Translations under genes and position numbers: made by a program
Origin: Treponema sp.
GTDB lineage: Bacteria; Spirochaetota; Spirochaetia; Treponematales; Breznakiellaceae
Reading direction: 5' to 3'
DNA: 6,821 nt
Assembly: GCA_031289935.1 (NCBI GenBank)
Contig: JAITON010000176.1
Span: forward strand, 1 to 6,821
Notes under the pieces: model-generated
What the model was told of the DNA's origin: nothing
The model's input: only the letters and a program-made list of their open reading frames with translations
The model's database searches: none
Part shown: positions 1-6,517 of the stretch, piece after piece
How positions within the stretch are numbered: position 1 is the first letter of the stretch
Layout: each line of letters opens with the position of its first letter

Positions 1-1377
1 TCCTTTAGCGAGGCCCTGGCGATACTGAATACGCTTTCGGGCGCCAACGCAGCCCTGCTCCGGCTCAGCGCGCTTATGGGCCAGGAAGATGCCGGCGGTG
101 TTTTTGAAGGCGCTTCCCCCGGCCTGATCCGGGACTGCCGCACCGCTCTGGAGCGCTATCCCCGGGACGGCCGCTTTGTCGAGCTTATTTTCCGCTTCGA
201 AGCCCGGCGGTTGCCGGGGAGCGCCGGGGAACGGGCCCTGATAGAGTTCTGCCTGGGGAGGTTCCGCTTTCTCCTGGACGAATATCCCGGCCTGGCCTGG
301 CTGGCCGTTCCCTTTATGGCGGATACCGCCGAGGCTTCCCGGCTGGTCGCTTCCTACCGGGCCAAGGGCGGGGGCGCGCCGGAGGCAATCCCTGCGGCCT
401 TGCGCCTGGGAATCATTGACGGGGCCCGGGCAGCGGCGGAGCTCTTCGGGGAACCCACGGTCGACTGGAATTTGATTCTGGCGGTCTGGAATCTCCTGGC
501 CACAGAAGCGGAGCAGGACGCCTTCGGGCGAAACCTTTTGGGCTTTTCCGGTGTTATATCAGAGGATGCTGATTATGATGGGTATCCTGAATCTTTTGCC
601 AAGTATGTCGACGGGCTTCTCGCCGAGTATCGTTACGATATCGGCCAGGACCTGCTCTATGATTGGGAGATTTACTTCGAGGCTGGTCTCCCTGCCAGGG
701 GCCGTTTCGGCGTGGCGTCGGGGCAGAACTGGGCTCTGCCCTGGGCGGAGCCTTGGATCGTTGCGGAACTTGGCTGGGAACAGTACCCGGCAGTGCTGGC
801 CGCAAGGCTGGGGGAGCTTAGTTTCCAGTACCGGCCCGGGGAATTTTCCTTTAGGCCCATCAGGTTCCAGGCCTATTTTGGCTTGGGGCTTGAAGGCTTT
901 GTCTACCCGGCCCGGGATACAGGGCTGCGGCTCACGAGCCGTATGCTGGCAAGCTATGCCGCGTTGATTGAGCGGCCCGGCGGGAACTTTACCGGATCAA
1001 GAGAACGGGTCGAGACGGCCGGGGGGGTTCCCTTCCGGTCGGTCGAATACCTGGATGGCCGGGCGGTAGCGGAGACGGAATTCAGCCTGGGAGCGCCCCG
1101 GCTCCAGCGCCTGGACCTGAACCTGGACGGGAGGATGGAGACCATCCGGCGCTTCCGCCCCTTACAGGACCTGCCCGGTGATCTTTTGCTCCTGGACTAC
1201 GGCCCGCTCCTCGAATCCTCGGAGAGCGACTGGGACGGGGACGGGCGCTATGAGACCGGGGAGGAATATCTCCCCGACGGCCGGATTATCCGTTCCTGGG
1301 ATATAGACCTGGACGGTATCCGGGAATATTCCGTGCTCATTGAGCCGGTTCAAGCGATGATGAAGGATGTTCCATGA
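1..1377 (+). CDS. Uncharacterised protein with acidic D-x-D-x-D-G loops, 5' end missing
   Basis: The reading frame is open from the first base of the window (458 codons, then TGA), so the true start lies to the left. The in-frame ATG at 76 has no Shine-Dalgarno sequence and is probably internal. I do not recognise the family. The first half is alanine- and leucine-rich and looks helical, possibly TPR-like, with no clear repeat register. The second half is rich in aromatic residues and probably beta. Four loops of the form D-x-[DN]-x-D-G occur at about fragment residues 189 (DADYDG), 372 (DLNLDG), 410 (DWDGDG) and 434 (DIDLDG). The last three fall within 70 residues and alternate with Y/E-rich strands (EEYLPDGRIIRSW). 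Such loops bind calcium in EF-hand-like, dockerin and related extracellular repeats, which suggests an exported protein; the signal peptide would be outside the window. Its stop overlaps the protease start as ATGA, so the two are probably co-translated and functionally linked. Confidence 0.85.
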   Translation, partial: SFSEALAILNTLSGANAALLRLSALMGQEDAGGVFEGASPGLIRDCRTALERYPRDGRFVELIFRFEARRLPGSAGERALIEFCLGRFRFLLDEYPGLAWLAVPFMADTAEASRLVASYRAKGGGAPEAIPAALRLGIIDGARAAAELFGEPTVDWNLILAVWNLLATEAEQDAFGRNLLGFSGVISEDADYDGYPESFAKYVDGLLAEYRYDIGQDLLYDWEIYFEAGLPARGRFGVASGQNWALPWAEPWIVAELGWEQYPAVLAARLGELSFQYRPGEFSFRPIRFQAYFGLGLEGFVYPARDTGLRLTSRMLASYAALIERPGGNFTGSRERVETAGGVPFRSVEYLDGRAVAETEFSLGAPRLQRLDLNLDGRMETIRRFRPLQDLPGDLLLLDYGPLLESSESDWDGDGRYETGEEYLPDGRIIRSWDIDLDGIREYSVLIEPVQAMMKDVP

Positions 1378-3182
1378 GTATGCTGCGTGTGCATAAGCTG
1401 TTGATCTCCGCCGGGTTTTGCTGCCTGGTCCTGTCCGCTTGTCTGAGCTCCGAGGCCGCTGCGGGCCGGCTGCTTCCGGTAAAGTCTGCCAGTGAATACC
1501 GGCTGGAGGATATTGACCGTTTTTCCCGGGAAGATCCGGAAAAGGCGATCCACCTCATCGGCATGTTCCGTATCGCCTACGAGCCTGATACGGAGCTGTC
1601 CGCCCGTCTGGATACCCTGGAAAGGATCGCTGTGGAAAATCTCCAGGCCGCCCAGGCCCGGGCGCTCGACGGGAAACGCTGGGAGGACGCCGCCTCCTAC
1701 GCCCGGTCCCTGGCGGCCCTGGGCCTGACCGGCGCGGGGACCGAGGCCGGGATCATTCTGGCGGCGGCCCGGGAGGACTTGGCCGCAGGGAATTACCTGG
1801 CGGCCTTCCTGGCGGCGGTCCGGGCCCACCGGATAGCGCCCCTGGAAGCGGAGGACGCCCTGCGGTTCCTGGAGGCGGCCGTCGCGGAAAAGCAGCGGCG
1901 GACGGCGGCCTTCTTTCTGGCCGCGGCGGAGCGCGCCGGCGCTTTGGTGGCCGGGGATATTCGGAACTATGCCCTGGGGAAGGACACTCCCGCAGACATG
2001 ATCAAGGGGGTGGCCACGGTGCTGGTGGACCGGGGTTACCGGGTTCAGAACGGCCAGGGTTACCGGGAACAGAGCCTGGGCTCGGCCTTTTTTGTGGATT
2101 CCTCGGGGCTCCTGGTTACCAACTACCACGTAATCGCCACCGAGGTGGACCCGGCCTACGAGGGCTATTCCCGTATGTATATCCGCATGGGAGATTCCTC
2201 GGGCGCCCGGATCCGGGCCCAGGTGCTGGGCTGGGATAAGGCCCTGGACCTGGCGCTGATCAAAGCCGAGGTAGCGCCGGAGTATATATTCTCCGTAGTG
2301 GACCGGATTATCCCCGCAGTGGGGGACACGGTGGTGGCCATCGGCTCTCCCGTGGGGCTGGAGCAGACCGTAACCTCCGGGATTGTATCGGCCCTGGGCC
2401 GGCGCTTCCTCCAGATCGGGGACGTGATGCAGATAGACGCCGCCCTGAACCCCGGCAATTCCGGCGGGCCCGTGGTCGACCGGGAGGGCCGGCTCGTGGG
2501 GGTAGCCTTTGCCCAGGTGCCGGACTATCCGGGCCTGAATTTCGCGGTCCCTGCGGAACGGCTGGCGGCGGCCCTCCCGGCGATGATCCGGGGCGGCCGG
2601 GCGGAACGGCCCTGGCTGGGCCTGAGCCTGAGCGAGACCCGGTCCGGGGCGGAGATAATCTACACAGCCCCCTACACGCCCGCGGCGGAGCAGCAGTTGG
2701 CGGAGGGCGCCTCTATTACGGCCCTCAACGGGGTTGCCGCCACGGCCCCCCAGGGAGGGCTCATCCCCCTGCTCCAGGACCTGCTCTTTGCGGGCCGGCC
2801 CGGGGAGCTCGTGGCCCTGGAAACCCTGGAAGGTAAACGCTACCTGCTCCATACCGCAGTCCGGCCGGACCTGCCCCTGGCCGCAGCGGCCAAGGCCGAT
2901 ACCCGGGAACGGCTCACGGCGCCCTTCTTTGGCATGATCCTGGAACCGGCCGGGGGGGACGGGTTTTTCACCGCGGCCTACCGGGTCAGGAAGATTGTCC
3001 GGGGTTCCGCGGCCGACGAAGCGGGGCTTTCCGAGGCCGACCCGGTAACCATTCGCGCGTTCCGGGTAGACCTGGACGAGGGCTATGTGATCTTGGACAT
3101 TACCGTAAAAAGGCGGAGCGGGGGCTACCTGGAGAGTTACCTAAGACTGACCGCGGCCCTCGATTCCCCGGACACCCTATAA
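1374..3182 (+). CDS. Lipoprotein HtrA/DegP-like serine protease (S1C) with PDZ-like regions
   Basis: This is a predicted envelope-anchored serine protease of the trypsin-like S1C (HtrA/Deg) family, 602 residues. Residues 1-23 form a lipoprotein signal ending in the lipobox LSAC, with Cys23 as the lipidation site. Residues 40-205 are alanine-rich and helical, possibly TPR-like. The protease domain spans about 233-402, with the triad His252 (TNYHVI), Asp292 (DLALIK) and Ser363 (GNSGGPV), so it should be active. A first PDZ-like region runs from about 412 to 495 (PWLGLSL, LAEGASITALNG). A more diverged second one runs from about 517 to 595 (FFGMIL, GSAADEAGL). Typical DegP proteins are about 450-475 residues with a cleavable signal, so the lipid anchor and helical insert are additions. 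The ATG overlaps the upstream stop and has AAGGA six bases before it; ATG 1380 is an alternative. The partner gene suggests a shared quality-control or processing role, which is inference. Confidence 0.93.
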   Translation: MSMLRVHKLLISAGFCCLVLSACLSSEAAAGRLLPVKSASEYRLEDIDRFSREDPEKAIHLIGMFRIAYEPDTELSARLDTLERIAVENLQAAQARALDGKRWEDAASYARSLAALGLTGAGTEAGIILAAAREDLAAGNYLAAFLAAVRAHRIAPLEAEDALRFLEAAVAEKQRRTAAFFLAAAERAGALVAGDIRNYALGKDTPADMIKGVATVLVDRGYRVQNGQGYREQSLGSAFFVDSSGLLVTNYHVIATEVDPAYEGYSRMYIRMGDSSGARIRAQVLGWDKALDLALIKAEVAPEYIFSVVDRIIPAVGDTVVAIGSPVGLEQTVTSGIVSALGRRFLQIGDVMQIDAALNPGNSGGPVVDREGRLVGVAFAQVPDYPGLNFAVPAERLAAALPAMIRGGRAERPWLGLSLSETRSGAEIIYTAPYTPAAEQQLAEGASITALNGVAATAPQGGLIPLLQDLLFAGRPGELVALETLEGKRYLLHTAVRPDLPLAAAAKADTRERLTAPFFGMILEPAGGDGFFTAAYRVRKIVRGSAADEAGLSEADPVTIRAFRVDLDEGYVILDITVKRRSGGYLESYLRLTAALDSPDTL

Positions 3183-3204
3183 GACGCCGGCCCCCGCCAC
3201 AGTT

Positions 3205-3237
3205 CGGCCCGTAGGACGGGCCGCCCGTCCCACGGGC
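3205..3237 (+). terminator. Two tandem perfect hairpins after the protease gene
   Basis: The 8-bp stem CGGCCCGT/ACGGGCCG (loop agg, 3205-3223) is followed directly by the 6-bp stem GCCCGT/ACGGGC (loop ccc, 3223-3237) and then TTT. The two contain copies of gcccgt-NNN-acgggc, so the middle arms can also pair with each other. The position, 22 bases past the protease stop and facing an opposing operon, fits transcription termination. The short T run makes a strong intrinsic terminator uncertain. Confidence 0.5.
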
Positions 3238-3238
3238 T

Positions 3239-3265
3239 TTGGCATCCGCTATTGGCGGATGCCAA
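3239..3265. terminator. Perfect 11-bp hairpin at the convergent gene ends
   Basis: The arms TTGGCATCCGC and GCGGATGCCAA pair perfectly around a five-base loop (tattg). The hairpin straddles the stop codon of the minus-strand hydrolase gene (3249-3251), and one arm encodes its last residues (LGIRQ). It is symmetric and lies between convergent operons, so it could act for both strands as a terminator or a 3'-end stabiliser. Neither strand has a long U tract after it, so the mechanism is inferred. Confidence 0.45.
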
Positions 3266-4334
3266 GGGCCTTCCACTGGGGGGAGGAGCGGATAGCCGCC
3301 GCCAGGTTATCCCCGTAGTATTCGAAGCCCCGGGCATTGGGGTGGAGATAGCCGTCGGTAAAGAGGTCCGGGTCGTGGGGAACCAGCGTAAAGCCCTCCA
3401 CCGCGACAACGTCCCGGTAACGGGCAGCCTCCCGGCGGATAAGCTCGGCTACCCTTTCAAGCCTTTCCCCGTTGGCCGATTTCTTGTGGAGGTCCGCCCG
3501 CCAGATAGGGCTCATCGCAAAGACCGGCGTATGGGGAAAGACCTCCCGGAGCCGCTTAAAATAGGCGCTCAGGTTCGCGTCAAGAGCGGCAAAGTCCCCG
3601 GTGGTCTCCCAGTCGTTAGTCCCGTAAGCCACCGTGATGATCCGGGGCCCCGCCCAGGCGTCCAGGCCGTCCAGGCTTTCGGCCTTAAAGCCGTAGCCCG
3701 CAATACCCTGGTTAAGGGCGTCCAGGCCCAGGGCCGCCGCCAGACGGGGCACGTAGCCCTGGGAAGCGCTCCCGGCAGCGAAGCCCTGGGTGATAGAATC
3801 CCCCAGGCAGAGCATGGGCGGCCGGGGAGGGGCGGCCATAAGAGTCCCCTTGGATTGCAGGTCCTTAACGCCCAGGTTAAAGAGGTAGGGGAAATAGATG
3901 CTGATCTCCCGGGGCCGGCCCTGGGGGTTCTCGAAGCTGAATTCGATGCGGCCGTTCCGGCGGGGCAGGGTAGCGGCAAAGCTCCCGTCCACCAGAACGT
4001 CTATCCCGTCGAGCCGGGCCGGGCCCCGGTGCTTTTTGGCGGCCCCACCGGTGTCCCGTTCCTCTTTCTTCGGCCTCATGGCGAGGAAACCCTTGAGCTT
4101 TACCTCTTTGAAAACCCTGATAAAGAGCCTTAAGAGATTGATCTTCCGGGCCGTGAACCAGAGCCGGTCCCCGGTACAGAAGAACCGCATCAGAATCCCG
4201 GCGCCGCTGCGGCAAAGGAACATGAACTGGGCGTTTTCCCTGTAGGCCTTGAGCTGCCCCGTGTTGATACGGTAAAACCAGTTAAAGCCCTTCCGGTCCT
4301 GTTCTGTGCGGATATAATTGTATACGTGTTCCAT
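3249..4334 (-). CDS. SGNH/GDSL-family hydrolase (esterase) with N-terminal beta-rich domain
   Basis: This is a predicted serine esterase, probably removing acyl groups from a sugar, lipid or other small ester. Numbered from the chosen start (361 residues), it has block I LGDSITQG with nucleophile Ser180, block II NQGIAGYG (208-215), block III GTND with Asn240, and block V TDGYLHPNARG with Asp327 and His331. The Asp-His spacing is DxxxH rather than the usual DxxH. Residues 1-66 and 109-170 look like a beta-sandwich domain preceding the hydrolase, as in several carbohydrate-esterase-like SGNH proteins. Between them, residues 67-108 form a strongly basic insertion. No signal peptide is visible, so it is probably cytoplasmic or membrane-peripheral. 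The start at 4334 was chosen because AGGGA lies five bases upstream. The in-frame ATG at 4349 overlaps the acyltransferase stop but has no Shine-Dalgarno sequence. It is the last gene of the minus operon. The substrate cannot be told. Confidence 0.88.
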   Translation of the reverse strand: MEHVYNYIRTEQDRKGFNWFYRINTGQLKAYRENAQFMFLCRSGAGILMRFFCTGDRLWFTARKINLLRLFIRVFKEVKLKGFLAMRPKKEERDTGGAAKKHRGPARLDGIDVLVDGSFAATLPRRNGRIEFSFENPQGRPREISIYFPYLFNLGVKDLQSKGTLMAAPPRPPMLCLGDSITQGFAAGSASQGYVPRLAAALGLDALNQGIAGYGFKAESLDGLDAWAGPRIITVAYGTNDWETTGDFAALDANLSAYFKRLREVFPHTPVFAMSPIWRADLHKKSANGERLERVAELIRREAARYRDVVAVEGFTLVPHDPDLFTDGYLHPNARGFEYYGDNLAAAIRSSPQWKALGIRQ

Positions 4335-4336
4335 AA

Positions 4337-4346
4337 CTTTCCCTTT
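4337..4346 (-). promoter_or_regulatory. Shine-Dalgarno deciding the hydrolase start
   Basis: The minus strand reads AAAGGGAAAG here, with AGGGA five bases before ATG 4334. The upstream ATG at 4349 has only an A/T-rich stretch and the CGTTTTGG segment before it. The site sits directly after the acyltransferase stop, so ribosomes finishing that gene would reach it at once. Confidence 0.55.
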
Positions 4347-5692
4347 CATTTTATAACGTTACCAAAACGTGCCCCCCCCCCCCCCGTGGAAAGGAGCAGC
4401 TCCAGCGCCCGGTTATAAATGGTCTGAACCTTCTCGTTGGCCAGGTCTGTTTCGTTATAGCGCAGATAGATCGTTAAGCAGCCGTTGACCGTAATAGCCC
4501 CCACCGTCAGCAGCATGGATAAAAACACCGGGGGGATAAATTGAAAATCCAGGAGGCTGAAGTTGGTATAGCCCCCGCATTCGTGGCGCCCCAGGTTGGA
4601 TATCCAGACCCCGCCCTTGTTATCGGCAAATTCGCCGATCAACTTCCCCAGTATTTTCGAGAGGAAGGAACGGTAGCTCCCATAGACCGTAAAGTAGATC
4701 GTGTCCACCAGGCTGCGGTTAATAGCCCGTAGAAACAGAACCGGCAGATAGCGCCTTTGCAGATTCTTCATCTGTTTCCGGGTCTTGAGGCTGATTCTTT
4801 CGATAGCCGCCCCCAGGGTTTCCCGGCGGTCCCCCGCCTTGATTTTAGAGAACACCGCGCTCAGGTAATTCTCCATGCAGCCGGCCACCGGGGTCTTCAT
4901 AGCCTGGCGGATATTCACAGCCATGCCAAAACGCATAGCCTTGGCGGCGAAATGGCTGTCCAGGTCCTGCATCGCCACCGCAAAGGCGCTCAGAACCGCC
5001 TCGGTGAGCGTTACCGCCCGTTCCTTGCACTCCGCCAGCAGGCGGCTTAAATCGGCGGCCTCCAGCGAATACATCTGCATGTTCGGTTTTGAGCTATCAC
5101 GATAGGCGTTAAAAAAAGCGGTGTACTCCTTTTCGGTAAAACGGGAGCTCTTAAACCACCAGCCCGCGTTCAGCAGGAGGGACACGAACTTTTCCAGGGG
5201 CCCGAGCCTTGTTTTGCTGATTAAACTGTTCTCCAGCGGGGGCGCCTGTTCCCCGGCATCCAGGCTGCCGTCCAGGGCCAGGAGTAAATCCTGGGTAACC
5301 CGCAGCCAGCCTATACCGTCGGCCAGAATGTGATGCCCCAGCACGATGATCTCCCGGGTGCCGCTGCCGAAAATGACGCAGAACCGTACCAGGGGCCCGC
5401 GCTCAAAATCCACCGGCAGGGCGTCCGTTCGCTTGTACCAGTCTTCCCAACTGGCCAGATCGGCGCGCTCGTAAAACTCAAGCCCCGGCTGCCCCTTGTG
5501 AGGGTTGATAAGGACCCTGTCGCCCTCCCACTCTACGGTACTTTTTAACAGAGGGTGCCGCCGGACCAGGCGGCCCAGGGCCTCCTCAAAATCCGCGGCG
5601 GTAAAACTCCCCTTTATTTCGGCCCTAAAGCATACGTTGGCGTTGGGGTGGCGCAGGTACAAGCGCCCGTCCCCCAGAGTGTAGGTATTCAT
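4346..5692 (-). CDS. Condensation-type acyltransferase (alcohol acyltransferase/PapA-like)
   Basis: This stand-alone 448-residue protein belongs to the acyl-CoA-dependent acyltransferase (condensation-domain) superfamily, which moves an acyl group onto an alcohol or amine. The catalytic motif HHILADG is at residues 120-126, with His121 as the likely general base and Asp125 structural. ISNLGR at 364-369 matches the second conserved segment of alcohol acetyltransferase-like members and replaces the DFGWG of peptide synthetases. The N-terminal pattern (FEEALGRLVRRHPLLKSTV, 35-53) is typical of the fold. No carrier or adenylation domain is present, so this is not a modular synthetase. A GGAGGGGG Shine-Dalgarno precedes the ATG, 26 bases after the 228-residue gene ends. 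The last codons carry a run of 14 G giving Gly437-440. Slippage there would change only the final eight or so residues. The hydrolase next door suggests matched acylation and deacylation; the substrate is unknown. Confidence 0.87.
   Translation of the reverse strand: MNTYTLGDGRLYLRHPNANVCFRAEIKGSFTAADFEEALGRLVRRHPLLKSTVEWEGDRVLINPHKGQPGLEFYERADLASWEDWYKRTDALPVDFERGPLVRFCVIFGSGTREIIVLGHHILADGIGWLRVTQDLLLALDGSLDAGEQAPPLENSLISKTRLGPLEKFVSLLLNAGWWFKSSRFTEKEYTAFFNAYRDSSKPNMQMYSLEAADLSRLLAECKERAVTLTEAVLSAFAVAMQDLDSHFAAKAMRFGMAVNIRQAMKTPVAGCMENYLSAVFSKIKAGDRRETLGAAIERISLKTRKQMKNLQRRYLPVLFLRAINRSLVDTIYFTVYGSYRSFLSKILGKLIGEFADNKGGVWISNLGRHECGGYTNFSLLDFQFIPPVFLSMLLTVGAITVNGCLTIYLRYNETDLANEKVQTIYNRALELLLSTGGGGARFGNVIK
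4372..4385. repeat. Poly-C/poly-G tract of 14 bases
   Basis: An uninterrupted run of 14 C on the plus strand (14 G in the coding strand) lies inside the 3' end of the acyltransferase gene, 9 codons before its stop. It is about twice as long as the other G/C runs I noticed in the window (7 G at 1021 and at 2952). Runs of this length are prone to slipped-strand length change, and G tracts drive phase variation in several bacteria, including Treponema pallidum. The true length may also vary between reads. Confidence 0.9.
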
Positions 5693-5718
5693 CTATAAGC
5701 CCCCTCCCCGAAGCATCC

Positions 5719-6405
5719 TCAAGGGATAGTTACCAGTTCGATGGGCGCCCAGGGCCCGGGATTCGAGTGGGTATTGACCCAGCGGCTCGTGTGGGCAATA
5801 GCCCCCCGGCGCAGGTTTTCGGTAAAAGGGAGGACGCAGGGCTTACTGGGCCTGGTCCAGGTTTCGAATTGATCGAAGTCCTTGATATTGGGCAGGGGGC
5901 TCGGGAGAGGATCCCCGGGCTTGATGACCATCCAGGTATGTTCGATCCAGCGTACCCCCTGGGGCATGGCCTTGCGGCCGCTTTCGCTGTCCCTGCTCGT
6001 AACGCCGATCTGCCGGGGGGTGTTCAGATCGTAGTGGCTCACCGGCCAGGTTTCGGGCTTGGGAGCGGGGGTGGAGATTTTGTCCGCCACCCGGACCCCC
6101 AAATAGTACTTGTCCTCGTCCTTCATTTTGGGGTTATTGCGCACCGCCTCGGTGGCGAAGGTCCGCATGGCGCCCTCCGCGGCCTTGCGGGCGTTATCCC
6201 GGGCGATGCGGTTCTCCGTGGAATCGTCATCCTGATAGGCGGCCCGGGCCGTACGGAAGCCCGTTATTTGGTCCGTTACCACCGTGCAGGCCGCCGGGTC
6301 CCAGCCAAAAGCGGTCTGTTTGGCCGTATCGTCCAGCCACTCCGTCCAGTGTTTCATCAAGTCCAGCAAATCCTGCTCCCTGCGGGGGAGCCAATCGTTA
6401 GCCAT
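5719..6405 (-). CDS. Uncharacterised tryptophan-rich two-part protein, 228 residues
   Basis: I cannot name a function. From memory it resembles a group of hypothetical proteins of about 200-230 residues that start near ANDWLPRREQDLL and recur in gut treponemes; this needs a search. Residues 5-95 look helical and charged, rich in Ala, Asp and Arg, with conserved-looking pieces such as QTAFGWDPAACT and FRTARAAY. A proline-rich linker follows (STPAPKPETWP, about 111-121). The C-terminal half (150-228) looks beta, with tryptophans and an ending GPWAPIELVTIP like the last strand of a fibronectin-III-type fold. No signal peptide, membrane segment or catalytic motif is visible. The ATG has AAGGAAG about five bases upstream, so the start is firm. 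It is the first gene of the minus operon, and its upstream region is the palindromic repeat array. Its link with the acyltransferase and hydrolase is known only from position. Confidence 0.82.
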   Translation of the reverse strand: MANDWLPRREQDLLDLMKHWTEWLDDTAKQTAFGWDPAACTVVTDQITGFRTARAAYQDDDSTENRIARDNARKAAEGAMRTFATEAVRNNPKMKDEDKYYLGVRVADKISTPAPKPETWPVSHYDLNTPRQIGVTSRDSESGRKAMPQGVRWIEHTWMVIKPGDPLPSPLPNIKDFDQFETWTRPSKPCVLPFTENLRRGAIAHTSRWVNTHSNPGPWAPIELVTIP

Positions 6406-6419
6406 AAAACTTCCTTTTT

Positions 6420-6448
6420 GGGGCTTTCCCGCATGTGCGGGGCGCCCC
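6420..6448 (-). promoter_or_regulatory. Nested hairpin in the leader of the 228-residue gene
   Basis: An outer stem GGGGC/GCCCC (6420-6424 with 6444-6448) encloses an inner perfect palindrome CCCGCA-TG-TGCGGG (6428-6441). It ends three bases before the Shine-Dalgarno (minus-strand AAGGAAG, 6411-6417). As RNA the inner stem would carry a four-base loop. A weak -10-like TATACC lies at 6455-6460 on the minus strand, in the only A/T-rich patch nearby, and would place transcription start near the first base of the hairpin. No convincing -35 is seen, so the promoter is a guess; the hairpin itself is visible. Confidence 0.45.
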
Positions 6449-6460
6449 TGTTGAGGTATA

Positions 6461-6502
6461 TTCCCGGCATACCGCCGGGGCTTCCCCGCATACCGCCGGG
6501 GG
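6461..6502. repeat. Two 21-base tandem repeats with gcataccgccgggg core
   Basis: Two copies start at 6461 and 6482 and share ttccc-[g/c]-gcataccgccgggg. The first contains a perfect inverted repeat CCCGGC-atacc-GCCGGG (6463-6479). The second has the same layout with one mismatch. The 21-base period is the same as in the neighbouring arrays although the sequence differs, so this looks like the near end of one composite array. Confidence 0.75.
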
Positions 6503-6517
6503 ATAGCCGCAATTTCC

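Noticed and set aside
76..78. ATG at 76 as the start of the first gene
   Set aside because: The frame is open back to base 1, and the bases before the ATG (cggctcagcgcgctt) contain no Shine-Dalgarno sequence.
1350..2852. Long open frame (500 codons) on the minus strand across the protease gene
   Set aside because: The plus strand here encodes a complete protease with an intact triad and lipobox. The antisense product is low-complexity Gly/Arg/Pro/Gln-rich with no family features, as expected opposite a GC-rich gene.
3252..4133. 293-codon plus-strand open frame opposite the SGNH hydrolase
   Set aside because: The minus strand carries all SGNH motifs. The plus product has no recognisable domain, and its start lies inside the terminator hairpin region.
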